DNA of 22,236 bases from Oscillospiraceae bacterium (lineage in GTDB: Bacteria > Bacillota > Clostridia > Oscillospirales > Acutalibacteraceae), in assembly GCA_031267335.1 (NCBI GenBank), contig JAIRZH010000144.1:1-22236 (forward strand). The letters run 5' to 3'. The notes below the pieces were generated by a model. It was not told where the DNA came from. It searched no databases and saw nothing but the letters and a program-made list of their open reading frames with translations. The translations under genes and the position numbers were made by a program. Positions 7,959-16,552 of this stretch are shown in pieces. Each line of letters begins with the position of its first letter. Position 1 is the first letter of the stretch.

Positions 7959-8357
7959 ATGGCACGAGTTAGAAAAGGGGAAAAAAGATTGCGCCGAAGC
8001 GAAAGCAAAAACATCGAACGTGGTGCTGCACATATCAGATCGACATTTAATAATACAATTGTTACAATCTCAGATGTGCAAGGCAATTCGATTTCTTGGT
8101 CTAGCGCTGGTGCGTTGGGTTTCAAGGGTTCCAAAAAATCTACTCCGTTTGCAGCACAATCAACAGCTGACGCAGCGGCAAAAGGTGCGATTTTGCATGG
8201 TTTGAAAGTCGTTAAAGTATTTGTTAAAGGTCCGGGGTCCGGCAGAGAAGCCGCAATTAGAGCTTTGCAAGCAGCTGGGCTTGAAATTGATGCAATAACC
8301 GATGTAACCCCAATCCCGCATAATGGTTGTCGAGCGCCAAAGAGGCGTCGTGTTTAA
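7959..8357 (+). CDS. rpsK: 30S ribosomal protein S11
   Basis: 132 residues, full length. The hallmarks are IRSTFNNTIVTISD, FKGSKKSTPFAAQ, GPGSGREAAIRALQAAGLE and the C-terminal TPIPHNGCRAPKRRRV. It forms the 30S platform with S6 and S18. GAGGTG sits four bases before the ATG at 7959. It follows rpsM by 35 bp. Confidence 0.98.
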   Translation: MARVRKGEKRLRRSESKNIERGAAHIRSTFNNTIVTISDVQGNSISWSSAGALGFKGSKKSTPFAAQSTADAAAKGAILHGLKVVKVFVKGPGSGREAAIRALQAAGLEIDAITDVTPIPHNGCRAPKRRRV

Positions 8358-8389
8358 ATTTTTGTTTTAAAGAGGTGGGTGCTAAAAAA

Positions 8390-9022
8390 ATGGCAAGATA
8401 TACTGGTGCTTCGTGCCGACAATGTCGTGCTGAAGGTCAAAAGCTTTTTTTGAAGAGTTCAAGATGTTACACTGGGAAGTGTGCAGTTTTACGTCGTTCA
8501 GGTTTGCCGGGGAAAAATGGGCAAAACAGAAAAAAAACTTCTGAATATGGTCTTCAATTACGTGCCAAACAAGCAACTAGACGTTATTATGGAGTTTTAG
8601 AGAAACAATTTAAACATTATTATGAACTTGCTGAAAAAATAAAAGAAGGCAAAGCAGGTGAAAATTTGCTTGCAATTTTAGAATTACGGCTCGATAATGT
8701 GATATACCGAATCGGTTGGGGCGGTTCACGTGCACAATCGAGGCAGTTGCTTTTGCACGGAAACTTCAAAGTAAATGGTAAAAAAGTTAATATTCCATCT
8801 TATCTTACACAAGCCGGCGATGTAATTTCAATTACCGAAAAATCGAGAAATCTAGAAAGTTTCAAATCAATAATTGAAATTAATCGTTCACGAACATATC
8901 CAAAATGGCTTGAATTTATAGATAATGAAAATTTTGAAGCGAGAATTATACAAATCCCAAGACGTGAAGATATAGATTTAGAGGTCGAAGAAACGTTAAT
9001 TATTGAGCTTTATTCAAAATAA
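8390..9022 (+). CDS. rpsD: 30S ribosomal protein S4 (four-Cys zinc form)
   Basis: 210 residues from the ATG at 8390. A longer in-frame extension back to 8327 overlaps rpsK and was rejected because the family begins MARY-G and an AGAGGTG site lies at 8371-8377. Cys9, Cys12, Cys26 and Cys31 form the zinc site of the C+ type of S4 common in Clostridia. The S4 RNA-binding domain follows (LDNVIYRIGWGGSRAQSRQL). It nucleates 30S body assembly and in many bacteria represses its own operon. It is slightly longer than the usual 200 residues. Confidence 0.97.
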   Translation: MARYTGASCRQCRAEGQKLFLKSSRCYTGKCAVLRRSGLPGKNGQNRKKTSEYGLQLRAKQATRRYYGVLEKQFKHYYELAEKIKEGKAGENLLAILELRLDNVIYRIGWGGSRAQSRQLLLHGNFKVNGKKVNIPSYLTQAGDVISITEKSRNLESFKSIIEINRSRTYPKWLEFIDNENFEARIIQIPRREDIDLEVEETLIIELYSK

Positions 9023-9050
9023 TTGTATTAAATAAAATTTGGAGGTTTTA

Positions 9051-9992
9051 ATGGCCAAAATAGAAAAACCACGGATGAGAATTATTGAATCTGAGAAAAA
9101 CTCTAATTATGCTGAGTTTGTTTTAGAACCTTTAGAACGTGGTTTTGGTAGTACGTTAGGCAATAGTATGCGAAGGGTGCTTTTATCTATATTGCCTGGG
9201 GCGGCAGCAAGTTCTGTGAGAATCGCTGGCGTAATGCATGAATTTTCAGTTATTCCTGGCGTAAAAGAAGATGTCACTGAAATTATTCTTAACATAAAAA
9301 GTTTAATACTGCGGCTTAATAATTGTGAAGTTAGAGATTTAGTTCTAGACGTTGAAGGGCCAATAAAGGCGACAGCTTCGATGATAAAAACGACAAGCGA
9401 AGTAACAATTTTTAATACTGATTTATTAATTGCTACTTTAGAAGAAGGCGCACATTTAAGTATGGAAATTACGGTAAACAAAGGGGTAGGTTATCTTTCT
9501 TCTGAACAAAATCGTGCTATGCATTCCCCAATTATTGGTGCTATTGCAGTAGATTCTTTGTTTTCTCCTGTACTTAAAGCAAATTATAGTGTCGAAAACA
9601 CACGGGTAGGTCAAACGACTGATTATGACCGTTTAACTCTTCAAGTAAAAACAAATGGTGTTATTTCAGCTCGTGAAGCTGTTTCAAAAGCCGGAAAGGA
9701 ACTTATAAATTATTTTAATGTTTTCACTTCTCTTGTAGATGAAGAACCGGAGTTAGAAGAAGTCGAAGTTGAGCAGCCTTCTTGCGAATCACCAAAAGTA
9801 GTTTCTGATGGCGATATAGAAAATCTTAATTTATCCGCAAGGTCATATAATTCTTTAAAACGTGCTGAAATAAATAGAATAGAAGAATTAATGGTTATGA
9901 GTTCTGAAGAAATTTATCAAATTCGTAATCTTGGCAAAAAATCATATGAAGAATTAGTTGGAAAACTTACATCATTAGGTTGGAACCTATAA
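9051..9992 (+). CDS. rpoA: RNA polymerase subunit alpha
   Basis: 313 residues from the ATG at 9051, which has GGAGG at 9041-9045. An upstream TTG at 9039 was rejected because it would contain the ribosome site. The N-terminal dimerisation domain has LEPLERGFGSTLGNSMRRVL near residues 26-45, where alpha dimers seed beta and beta-prime assembly. An acidic linker (EEPELEEVEVEQ) leads to the C-terminal domain LNLSARSYNSLKRAEI...IRNLGKKSYEEL, which binds promoter UP elements and activators. It lies between rpsD and rplQ as in most Firmicutes. Confidence 0.98.
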   Translation: MAKIEKPRMRIIESEKNSNYAEFVLEPLERGFGSTLGNSMRRVLLSILPGAAASSVRIAGVMHEFSVIPGVKEDVTEIILNIKSLILRLNNCEVRDLVLDVEGPIKATASMIKTTSEVTIFNTDLLIATLEEGAHLSMEITVNKGVGYLSSEQNRAMHSPIIGAIAVDSLFSPVLKANYSVENTRVGQTTDYDRLTLQVKTNGVISAREAVSKAGKELINYFNVFTSLVDEEPELEEVEVEQPSCESPKVVSDGDIENLNLSARSYNSLKRAEINRIEELMVMSSEEIYQIRNLGKKSYEELVGKLTSLGWNL

Positions 9993-10043
9993 ATTAAATG
10001 TGCAAAAAAAATTGTTGGAAAAATTTAAAGGAGTTGATTTAAA

Positions 10044-10385
10044 TTGTACGCTAGAAAACTTAGTAGATCTACAGATCACAGAATGGCAATGCTCAAAAAT
10101 TTGGTTACTTTTTTGTTTGAAAACGGCAAAATAAAAACCACTTTGCCAAAAGCCAAAGAAGTTAGTGTATTGGCTGAAAAATATATTTCTAAAGCAAAAG
10201 TAAACAGTTTGCATAACAGACGTCAAGTTTTAGCTTTTTTAAAGAAATGGAAAGTTGCTAAAAAGCTTTTTGACGAAATTGCGCCCAAATTTGCTGAACG
10301 GCACGGCGGTTATACCAGAATTATTAAACTCGGTCCTAGGCGTGGTGATGCTGCCGAGATAGCTCTTATAGAGTTAGTAGCATAA
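10044..10385 (+). CDS. rplQ: 50S ribosomal protein L17
   Basis: 113 residues. It starts at TTG 10044 (YARKLSRSTDHRMAMLKNL) with AAAGGAG ten bases upstream; no ATG precedes the conserved start. The C-terminus GGYTRIIKLGPRRGDAAEIALIEL is typical. It sits near the peptide exit tunnel. It is the last gene of the conserved alpha block before hppA, 51 bp after rpoA. Confidence 0.97.
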   Translation: MYARKLSRSTDHRMAMLKNLVTFLFENGKIKTTLPKAKEVSVLAEKYISKAKVNSLHNRRQVLAFLKKWKVAKKLFDEIAPKFAERHGGYTRIIKLGPRRGDAAEIALIELVA

Positions 10386-10433
10386 TTCAATAATAAATAT
10401 TAATTTACTAAATTTTATGGAGAATTTTAAAAA

Positions 10434-12539
10434 ATGAGTCCGGTTTTTTTTGTTTTTTTAATAGCATTAATTGCGTTAGTTTTTGCTGTTTTTTTGTTCA
10501 ATAAAGTATACAAATATTCAGTAAATAATGAAAAAATGATTAGTATAGCAAAGGCTATAAGACGAGGCGCGAAGGCTTATTTGATTCGTCAATATAAAAG
10601 CGTTTCAGTTTTTTTTGCTATAGTTTTTTTAATTTTATTATTTGTTTCATTTTCCGGTCATATTAATAAATTTTTGCCTTTTTCGTTTTTGCTTGGAGGA
10701 TTTTTGCCGGCGCTTTCAGGGTTCATCGGCATGAAAACTGCTACAATGGCTAATTTGCGTACTGCTTCGGCGGCAGAATCTGGCTTAAACGAATGCTTAA
10801 ATGTTGCTTTTTCAGCCGGAAATGTAGTTGGATTTATTGTAGTTGGTTTTGGGCTGCTTGGCATTTCTGTTTTGTTCTTTTTTCTAAAATTTTGGTATAC
10901 ATCCGTAGAAGTTCTTAGCAATGATGTTTTTACTCAGAATCTTATTATGAATATGCTTACTTTTGGCATGGGTGTGTCTTGTATGTCACTTTTCGCAAGA
11001 GTAGGTGGTGGAATTTTCACTAAAGCTGCAGATGTGGCGGCAGACTTAGTTGGAAAAGTAGAGATAGGCATTCCAGAAGATGATCCTCGAAACCCTGCTG
11101 TTATTGCAGATAATGTCGGAGATAATGTCGGAGATATTGCAGGCATGGGTGCAGATCTTTATGAATCTTACGTTAATGCTATAATTTCAACAGCTTCTCT
11201 TGCCGCTGCAGCCGGTTTAGGAATGAATGGAATTATTGCTCCGATGGTTCTTTCGGCAGTTGGAATCATTTTTTCTGTTATAGGGACTTTTTTTGTTAAG
11301 ACCAAAGAAGATGCAAGCCAAAAGACATTATTACGATCATTAAGGAGTGGCACTTGGATTAGCTCCGGGCTTGTAGCGATAGGATCTTTTTTCGTTATTC
11401 GTGGTTTTTTTCCTTCAAATTTAAGTTTTTTTTGTGCTGTAATTTCAGGTTTGATTGCCGGAATGATTGTAGGTTTCGTAACTGAATACTTTACATCTGG
11501 TACGTATTCTCCTGTAATAAATCTAGCTAAGACATCTGAAACTGGAGCTGGCACTATAATTATAAATGGTATTTCATTAGGTATGTCTTCTACCGTTTGG
11601 CCTGTTATTATAATCGGAGCTACGGTTTTAATAAGTTTCCTTGTGTCAAGTGGAGGTTTATCATCTAATTTATCATTTAGCCGAGGCCTTTATGGAGTAG
11701 GCATTTCAGCAGTTGGAATGCTTTCTACTTTAGGAATTACATTGGCAACTGATGCTTTTGGACCGATAGCTGATAACGCAGGCGGAATTGCTGAAATGGC
11801 AAAAATGGATTCGAAAGTTAGAAAAAGAACCGATGCTTTAGATTCACTTGGAAACACAACTGCGGCAACCGGAAAAGGTTTCGCTATCGCTTCTGCAGGT
11901 TTGACTTCGCTAACTTTAATCGCAGCTTATGTAACTCAAGCTCGTGCTATAAACCCTAGTATAATTTATGATTTTAGCGTGATAAACCCATCTGTTTTAG
12001 TAGGTTTGTTTTTGGGCGCAATGTTACCGTTTATTTTCTGTGCGCTAACCATGAGTGCAGTTGGCACGGCAGCTATGAGTATGGTCCATGAAGTTCGTCG
12101 ACAATTTAAAAGTATTATAGGATTAATGGAAGGAACTGCGGAACCAGATTACGAAACTTGTGTTGATATATGTACAAAATCTTCGATTAGGCTTATGATC
12201 GCTCCTTCTATAATCGCCGTCCTTTCGCCGATTTTGGTTGGATTTTTTCTCGGCGTCACTGGAGTAGCTGGTTTTCTTGCTGGAGTTACTGTAACTGGAT
12301 TTGTATTAGCTGTTATGATGTCAAACTCAGGTGGAGCTTGGGACAATGCTAAAAAATATATCGAAGCAGGAAATTTTGGCGGCAAAGGTTCAGAAAACCA
12401 TAAATGTGCTGTTGTAGGTGATACAGTTGGAGATCCATTCAAAGATACTTCCGGCCCTGCAGTAAATATTTTATTGAAATTAACCTCAATGGTTGCAATA
12501 GTTAGCGTCGGGCTTGCAGTCACTTTTCATTTAATTTAA
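10434..12539 (+). CDS. hppA: Membrane-bound K+-dependent ion-pumping pyrophosphatase
   Basis: 701 residues with about 16 membrane helices. It hydrolyses PPi and pumps H+ or Na+ across the cell membrane, saving energy otherwise lost by soluble pyrophosphatase. The substrate-site signature DVAADLVGK starts at residue 200 and is followed by EDDPRNPAVIADNVGDNVGD. GNTTAATGKG at 473-482 has Ala477 and Gly480 where K+-independent enzymes have Lys and Thr, so this is the K+-dependent class. The second half has GGAWDNAKKYIE and GDTVGDPFKDTSGPA. Which ion is pumped cannot be decided by eye. ATG at 10434 with GGAGA upstream. It lies 48 bp after rplQ and 43 bp before rpsO, so it may be co-transcribed with them. 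Confidence 0.96.
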   Translation: MSPVFFVFLIALIALVFAVFLFNKVYKYSVNNEKMISIAKAIRRGAKAYLIRQYKSVSVFFAIVFLILLFVSFSGHINKFLPFSFLLGGFLPALSGFIGMKTATMANLRTASAAESGLNECLNVAFSAGNVVGFIVVGFGLLGISVLFFFLKFWYTSVEVLSNDVFTQNLIMNMLTFGMGVSCMSLFARVGGGIFTKAADVAADLVGKVEIGIPEDDPRNPAVIADNVGDNVGDIAGMGADLYESYVNAIISTASLAAAAGLGMNGIIAPMVLSAVGIIFSVIGTFFVKTKEDASQKTLLRSLRSGTWISSGLVAIGSFFVIRGFFPSNLSFFCAVISGLIAGMIVGFVTEYFTSGTYSPVINLAKTSETGAGTIIINGISLGMSSTVWPVIIIGATVLISFLVSSGGLSSNLSFSRGLYGVGISAVGMLSTLGITLATDAFGPIADNAGGIAEMAKMDSKVRKRTDALDSLGNTTAATGKGFAIASAGLTSLTLIAAYVTQARAINPSIIYDFSVINPSVLVGLFLGAMLPFIFCALTMSAVGTAAMSMVHEVRRQFKSIIGLMEGTAEPDYETCVDICTKSSIRLMIAPSIIAVLSPILVGFFLGVTGVAGFLAGVTVTGFVLAVMMSNSGGAWDNAKKYIEAGNFGGKGSENHKCAVVGDTVGDPFKDTSGPAVNILLKLTSMVAIVSVGLAVTFHLI

Positions 12540-12582
12540 AATACATGAGATAAGTTTTGATTTACAAGGAGTAGTTATTTTT

Positions 12583-12849
12583 ATGTTAACAAAAGAAGAT
12601 AAATTTAAGATTATTTCCGGAATTTCTAGCGATATAAATAATACCGGTTCTACCGAAGTCCAAGTTGCTCTTTTATCTAAACGAATAAAAAATTTAACAG
12701 AACATTTGAAAACACACAAAAAAGACCATCATTCAAGGCATGGTTTGTTTTCTATGATAGGTCGTCGCCGCAATTTGCTTAATTATCTTATTAAAAAAGA
12801 TATTAATCGTTACAGAGTTATCATTGCTGAACTTGGGATAAGAAAATAA
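12583..12849 (+). CDS. rpsO: 30S ribosomal protein S15
   Basis: 88 residues, the standard length. Core sequences are STEVQVALLSKRIKNLTEHL, KKDHHSRHGLFSMIGRRRNL and LLNYLIKKD. It binds the 16S central domain early in assembly. AAGGAG at 12566-12571 precedes the ATG. It is paired with pnp 21 bp downstream, the classic rpsO-pnp operon; the spacer is too short for the large RNase III hairpin found in E. coli. Confidence 0.98.
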   Translation: MLTKEDKFKIISGISSDINNTGSTEVQVALLSKRIKNLTEHLKTHKKDHHSRHGLFSMIGRRRNLLNYLIKKDINRYRVIIAELGIRK

Positions 12850-12870
12850 TTAACTAATTAAAGGAAAAAA

Positions 12871-14964
12871 TTGTTTAAAAATTTTCGTAAGTTTGAAACA
12901 AAACTTGCAAGTAATAAATTAATAATAGAAACCGGGAAAATGGCTCAGTTAACAAATGGCTCTTGTTTCGTGCGTTATGGTGAAACGGCTGTCTTGGTAA
13001 CTGCAACTGCTTCGCAAAACCCAAGATGCGGTATAGATTTTTTTCCGCTTTCTGTTGATTTTGAAGAAAAATTATATTCAGTAGGCAAAATTCCTGGTTC
13101 GTTTTCTAAAAGAGAAGGGAAACCTTCCGATAATGCTGTGCTTTCGTCGCGACTTATCGACCGTCCGATTAGACCGTTATTTTCAAATGATATTCGCCAT
13201 GATGTTGCTGTCGTATGTACGGTTATGTCTGTGGATGAAAATTGTTCAGCAGAAATCGCTGCAATGATCGGAGCTTCTGTTGCGCTTAGCATATCGGATA
13301 TTCATTGGAATGGCCCGATTTGCGGTGTATCTGTAGGATTAGTTGATAATAAAATTATAATAAATCCAGATTCTATTTCTAGAACAAAATCCGATTTGGA
13401 TCTTGTTGTAGCTTCGACTTCTAAAAAAATAATCATGATCGAAGCATGTGCGAATAAAGTTCCAGAAGATAAAATTTTTGAAGCAATTATGATCGGGCAT
13501 CAAACAAATTGCGAAATTATTAAATTTATAGAAAAAATTCGTGATGTAATCGGAAAACCAAAATCTGATTTTAGTTCAAGTGTTCCATCGAATAAAAATT
13601 TAATTTATGATGAAATTGAGTCCAAAGCAAAAACTGAGCTTGAGAATGCTTTAGATGTTCCTGAAAAATGCGAACGTGATCAGAAAATTAATTTTATTTG
13701 CAAAAAATTAACTGATGATTTTATAAAAATTTATCCAGAAAATTTAAATGAAATTAATGAAATTTTATATAAATTGCAGAAAAAAATTGTTAGAGATTGG
13801 TTATGGAAAGGAAAACGAGTTGATGGAAGAAATTTTGATGAAATTAGATGTATTTCAGCCGAAATTGGAGTTTTACCGCGTGCACATGGATCTGCTATGT
13901 TTACACGTGGCAAAACCCAGGTATTGACTTCAGTTACTCTTGGACCTATGAGCGAAAATCAAACAATCGATGATATTTCTCAAGAAGAAAACAAAAGATA
14001 CATGCATCATTATAATTTTCATTCGTTTTCTGTTGGAGAAACTAGGCCTAATAGAGCTCCGAATCGAAGAGAAATTGGTCATGGGACTTTGGCCGAACGT
14101 GCGCTTATTCCGGTTTTACCATCAATCGACGATTTCCCTTACACTATAAGATTGGTCTCAGAGGTGCTTTCGTCAAATGGTTCGACTTCACAAGGCTCTG
14201 TATGTAGTTCGACGCTTGCTTTAATGGATTCAGGAGTACCGATTGTTGAAGCCGTTGCAGGAATTTCATGCGGGCTTGTTACAAAAAAATCCGAATGGAA
14301 GACTTTTGTAGATATTCAAGGGATTGAAGATTTTTTCGGTGACATGGATTTTAAAGTAGCCGGAACCAGAACAGGAATAACTGCTATTCAAATGGATTTA
14401 AAAATTGATGGTCTTGTTCCAGAAATTATAAAAGAAGCACTTGAAAAAACTAGAGTTGCAAGAATAAAAATTTTAGATGAAGTAATTTTAAAAACTATTG
14501 AAAAACCAAAAAATGAACTTTCTAAGTACGCTCCAAAAGTTTTTATTATTAAAATTCCTGTTGACAAAATTCGTATTGTTATCGGATCAGGCGGGAAAGT
14601 TGTGCAAAAAATTTGTTCTGATTTCAATGTTAAAATAGATATTGAAGACGATGGACGAATTTTTGTCTTGGCATCTGATTCAAACAATTGCAAAAATGCG
14701 ATTAATTTTATTAATTCTATAGTTCGTGATTTAAAGCCAGGTGAAATATTTTCAGGAAAAATTACCAAAGTTAAAGATTTTGGTGCATTTATTGAGTTAA
14801 TGCCCGGAAAAGAAGGACTATGCCATATTTCAAAACTCTATGGAAATCAATTTGAAGCTAAATCAAATTCTTTCAAAGATGGTGATGTTATAAACGTAGA
14901 AATTACCGAGATAGACCCTAAAGGCCGTATTAATTTAAAAAGAGTTTTTACACAAAACTCGTGA
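12871..14964 (+). CDS. pnp: Polyribonucleotide nucleotidyltransferase (PNPase)
   Basis: 697 residues. It degrades RNA 3' to 5' using phosphate and can add tails in reverse. Domain order is standard: RNase PH-like domain 1 (YGETAVLVTATAS; FPLSVDFEEK), a helical linker, the catalytic RNase PH-like domain 2, then KH and S1. Domain 2 holds the phosphate-binding NGSTSQGSV near 434-442 and the acidic GDMDFKVAGT. The KH domain has IGSGGKVV at about 571, and the S1 domain begins with GKITKVKDFGAFIEL at about 629. The start is TTG at 12871 with AAAGGA five bases upstream. The stop is TGA, showing that UGA ends genes here. Confidence 0.97.
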   Translation: MFKNFRKFETKLASNKLIIETGKMAQLTNGSCFVRYGETAVLVTATASQNPRCGIDFFPLSVDFEEKLYSVGKIPGSFSKREGKPSDNAVLSSRLIDRPIRPLFSNDIRHDVAVVCTVMSVDENCSAEIAAMIGASVALSISDIHWNGPICGVSVGLVDNKIIINPDSISRTKSDLDLVVASTSKKIIMIEACANKVPEDKIFEAIMIGHQTNCEIIKFIEKIRDVIGKPKSDFSSSVPSNKNLIYDEIESKAKTELENALDVPEKCERDQKINFICKKLTDDFIKIYPENLNEINEILYKLQKKIVRDWLWKGKRVDGRNFDEIRCISAEIGVLPRAHGSAMFTRGKTQVLTSVTLGPMSENQTIDDISQEENKRYMHHYNFHSFSVGETRPNRAPNRREIGHGTLAERALIPVLPSIDDFPYTIRLVSEVLSSNGSTSQGSVCSSTLALMDSGVPIVEAVAGISCGLVTKKSEWKTFVDIQGIEDFFGDMDFKVAGTRTGITAIQMDLKIDGLVPEIIKEALEKTRVARIKILDEVILKTIEKPKNELSKYAPKVFIIKIPVDKIRIVIGSGGKVVQKICSDFNVKIDIEDDGRIFVLASDSNNCKNAINFINSIVRDLKPGEIFSGKITKVKDFGAFIELMPGKEGLCHISKLYGNQFEAKSNSFKDGDVINVEITEIDPKGRINLKRVFTQNS

Positions 14965-15202
14965 GATAAAAATATATTTTATAGCCATTATATTTTGTTT
15001 TATAGATTCAACAAAAGTTTTTAGATATCCCATATCTGCGTATATTTTTTTAAGATCTTAGAACTTGTCCCAAAAAAATAAACTCCAAACATAACTTTTT
15101 TACAATTTTTGGCATTTTTCGTTTATTTTCCTCAGTTTGACATCAACCAAACAGAACCAAATATGCTAAAATGTTTAAAAATTATCAAAAGGTTCGCATA
15201 TT
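14965..15202. other. Convergent spacer after pnp, no gene seen
   Basis: An 8-bp all-AT inverted repeat (AAAATATA at 14969-14976 and its complement at 14989-14996) followed by GTTTTAT could be a weak pnp terminator. GATATCCCATATCTGCGTAT at about 15033-15052 faintly resembles the repeat arm at 5490 and 7130. No reading frame is convincing. Confidence 0.35.
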
Positions 15203-16066
15203 TTACGTAAGACGCAGTTCTTGCAGTTCTCTCAGTTTTTGTTCCGCGATTTTTTTGGTTGCATTTAAGCGATCCGCTTCTTGTGACAAAGCATTTCCAA
15301 GAACAGGATCCATCGCTATTGATTTTAACATTTCTTCTAAAAATTGTTTTTGCTGTTTGTACTTTACTTTTACCAACAGATAATTTATGTCATAGAAATT
15401 CACTATCGGAAATATTGTATTTATTATTAGGTCTAACTTAAAAATTTTCTGCTTACACTTTGACAGTAGTGCCCAAATTTCGGTTAACCTATCCTTAGCC
15501 CACTGCTTAGGGTCTTCTATTGGTACTTTTGTTTCGCACAATAAAATTTCTCTTTTTTGCGAGAGATTCTTTAATATCATTATTATTCCACGTTCTAACG
15601 CTTTTTTTTGACGTGACTTAACTTTTGATAGTGCTTGACGCTCAGGGACCTCTATTAATGTTTCTATTTTAAGTACTTGAGCAATCAACTGACGGCACTC
15701 CGAAACTTGGAAACAATAGTAGAATTTTACTGCTTCATAAAATTCTTTTCCCTCCTTCGTTAAAATTGAAGTTTCTATTTCATTTAGTCTATAAATCAAC
15801 AATCGATGCTCTATTAGTAGTAACACTTCTGTTTCTTGTGCACAAGTACTTATTTGCGACTGCGATTCCGAAATACCATCCATAGCTCCTGTTTGATTTA
15901 AGCTTACGAAATTTACACTATAAACCACAAATAAAGTTGATAAACTCGTAGCAAGAACCTTTTGAAAAAAATTATTAACTTTAAATAAATTCTGAATCTT
16001 TAAAATATTTTTTGCTCGATTTATTAATTTAATCGGCTTATTAAGGTTTTTTGATGTCTGAAACAT
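15203..16066 (-). CDS. Probable exported helical protein of unknown function (287 residues)
   Basis: I do not recognise the family. The start is the ATG at 16066, with AGAGGAA seven bases upstream; an extension to 16093 was rejected for lack of such a site. Residues 1-30 are basic. Residues 31-57 (NNFFQKVLATSLSTLFVVYS and on) form a hydrophobic export or anchor segment ending before NQTGAMD, a plausible cleavage region. The mature part is Leu/Glu/Lys-rich and probably all-helical, with four scattered Cys residues. The N-terminal NNF-x-x-KVLA-T-SL motif recurs in the 369-residue protein at 16552, so both may use one export route or belong to one rapidly diverging secreted family. Possible host-directed role is speculation. 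Confidence 0.7.
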   Translation of the reverse strand: MFQTSKNLNKPIKLINRAKNILKIQNLFKVNNFFQKVLATSLSTLFVVYSVNFVSLNQTGAMDGISESQSQISTCAQETEVLLLIEHRLLIYRLNEIETSILTKEGKEFYEAVKFYYCFQVSECRQLIAQVLKIETLIEVPERQALSKVKSRQKKALERGIIMILKNLSQKREILLCETKVPIEDPKQWAKDRLTEIWALLSKCKQKIFKLDLIINTIFPIVNFYDINYLLVKVKYKQQKQFLEEMLKSIAMDPVLGNALSQEADRLNATKKIAEQKLRELQELRLT

Positions 16067-16141
16067 GATTAATTCCTCTAAATTATTTAACAAAATTTAA
16101 TATTATTTTAATAAAATAGTGTATTTTTATTATGTTTATAA

Positions 16142-16552
16142 ATGCTAATTTCAGACTATAACTACTCAAAAGATAAATCAACTATTTTAGAGCCTGTTTC
16201 CACTATTTGAAATGACAAAATTACTCGAATTTTTGTCATTTCAAATAGTGGAAACAGACCCTAATACAAATTTTGGCAGATAGTGGCTATCAAGGAATAT
16301 TAAATTTCATATAAATAGCAAAACACCTATTAAAAAGCAAAAAAATCAAAAATTAACTAAAGAAGAAAAAGTATATAATCGCGAGTTGTCAAGAATACGA
16401 GTTTTAATAGAAAACTTTAATAGACGTATAAAGAGATTTAAAATTATGTGTGATAGATATAGAAATAAGCGCAAACGTCATGGAATTAGAATGACAATAA
16501 TTTATGGCTTGCACAACATGGATTTACAAGTTGTTTAATTTTCGGACAGGTC
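16142..16552 (+). mobile_element. IS5-family transposase remnant with its right end, interrupted by a MITE
   Basis: The C-terminal part of a DDE transposase: LADSGYQGI (catalytic Asp), NSKTPIKKQKNQKLTKEEK, NRELSRIRVLIENFNRRIKR (catalytic Glu) and RYRNKRKRHGIR, ending in TAA at 16536-16538. This is the IS5-type pattern. A one-base frameshift lies near 16305, and the N-terminal half with the first Asp is gone, so it is dead. A MITE at 16190-16261 sits inside it. Removing the MITE and one TA joins DYNYSKDKSTILIQ directly to ILADSGYQG in one frame. The right end, GACCTGTCCGAAAATTAAAC on the minus strand from 16552, abuts TA and supplies the G of the stop codon of the neighbouring gene. Confidence 0.85.
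16190..16261. mobile_element. 72-bp palindromic MITE inside the IS5 remnant
   Basis: It is flanked by TA at 16188-16189 and 16262-16263. Two 31-bp arms match at 29 positions (GAGCCTGTTTCCACTATTTG and on) around a 10-base loop TTACTCGAAT. It is a mini version of the 118-160 bp copies at 188, 18165 and 21521, keeping only the ends. The RNA would fold into a near-perfect hairpin. Confidence 0.88.

Noticed and set aside
8327..8389. Longer start for rpsD
   Set aside because: The extra 21 residues overlap rpsK and do not resemble S4; the family start MARY and a ribosome site support 8390.
11168..11554. 128-residue minus-strand ORF within hppA, and similar ORFs opposite rpoA and pnp
   Set aside because: They are antisense shadows of strongly conserved genes, with no ribosome sites or recognisable sequence.
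14962..14964. Reassignment of TGA to tryptophan
   Set aside because: pnp ends at TGA at the expected family length, and Trp residues in the conserved proteins inspected are encoded by TGG.
15136..15175. TTGACA followed by TATGCTAAAAT as a promoter
   Set aside because: The spacing to either -10 candidate is 19 or 24 bases, and it would point into the 3' end of a minus-strand gene.
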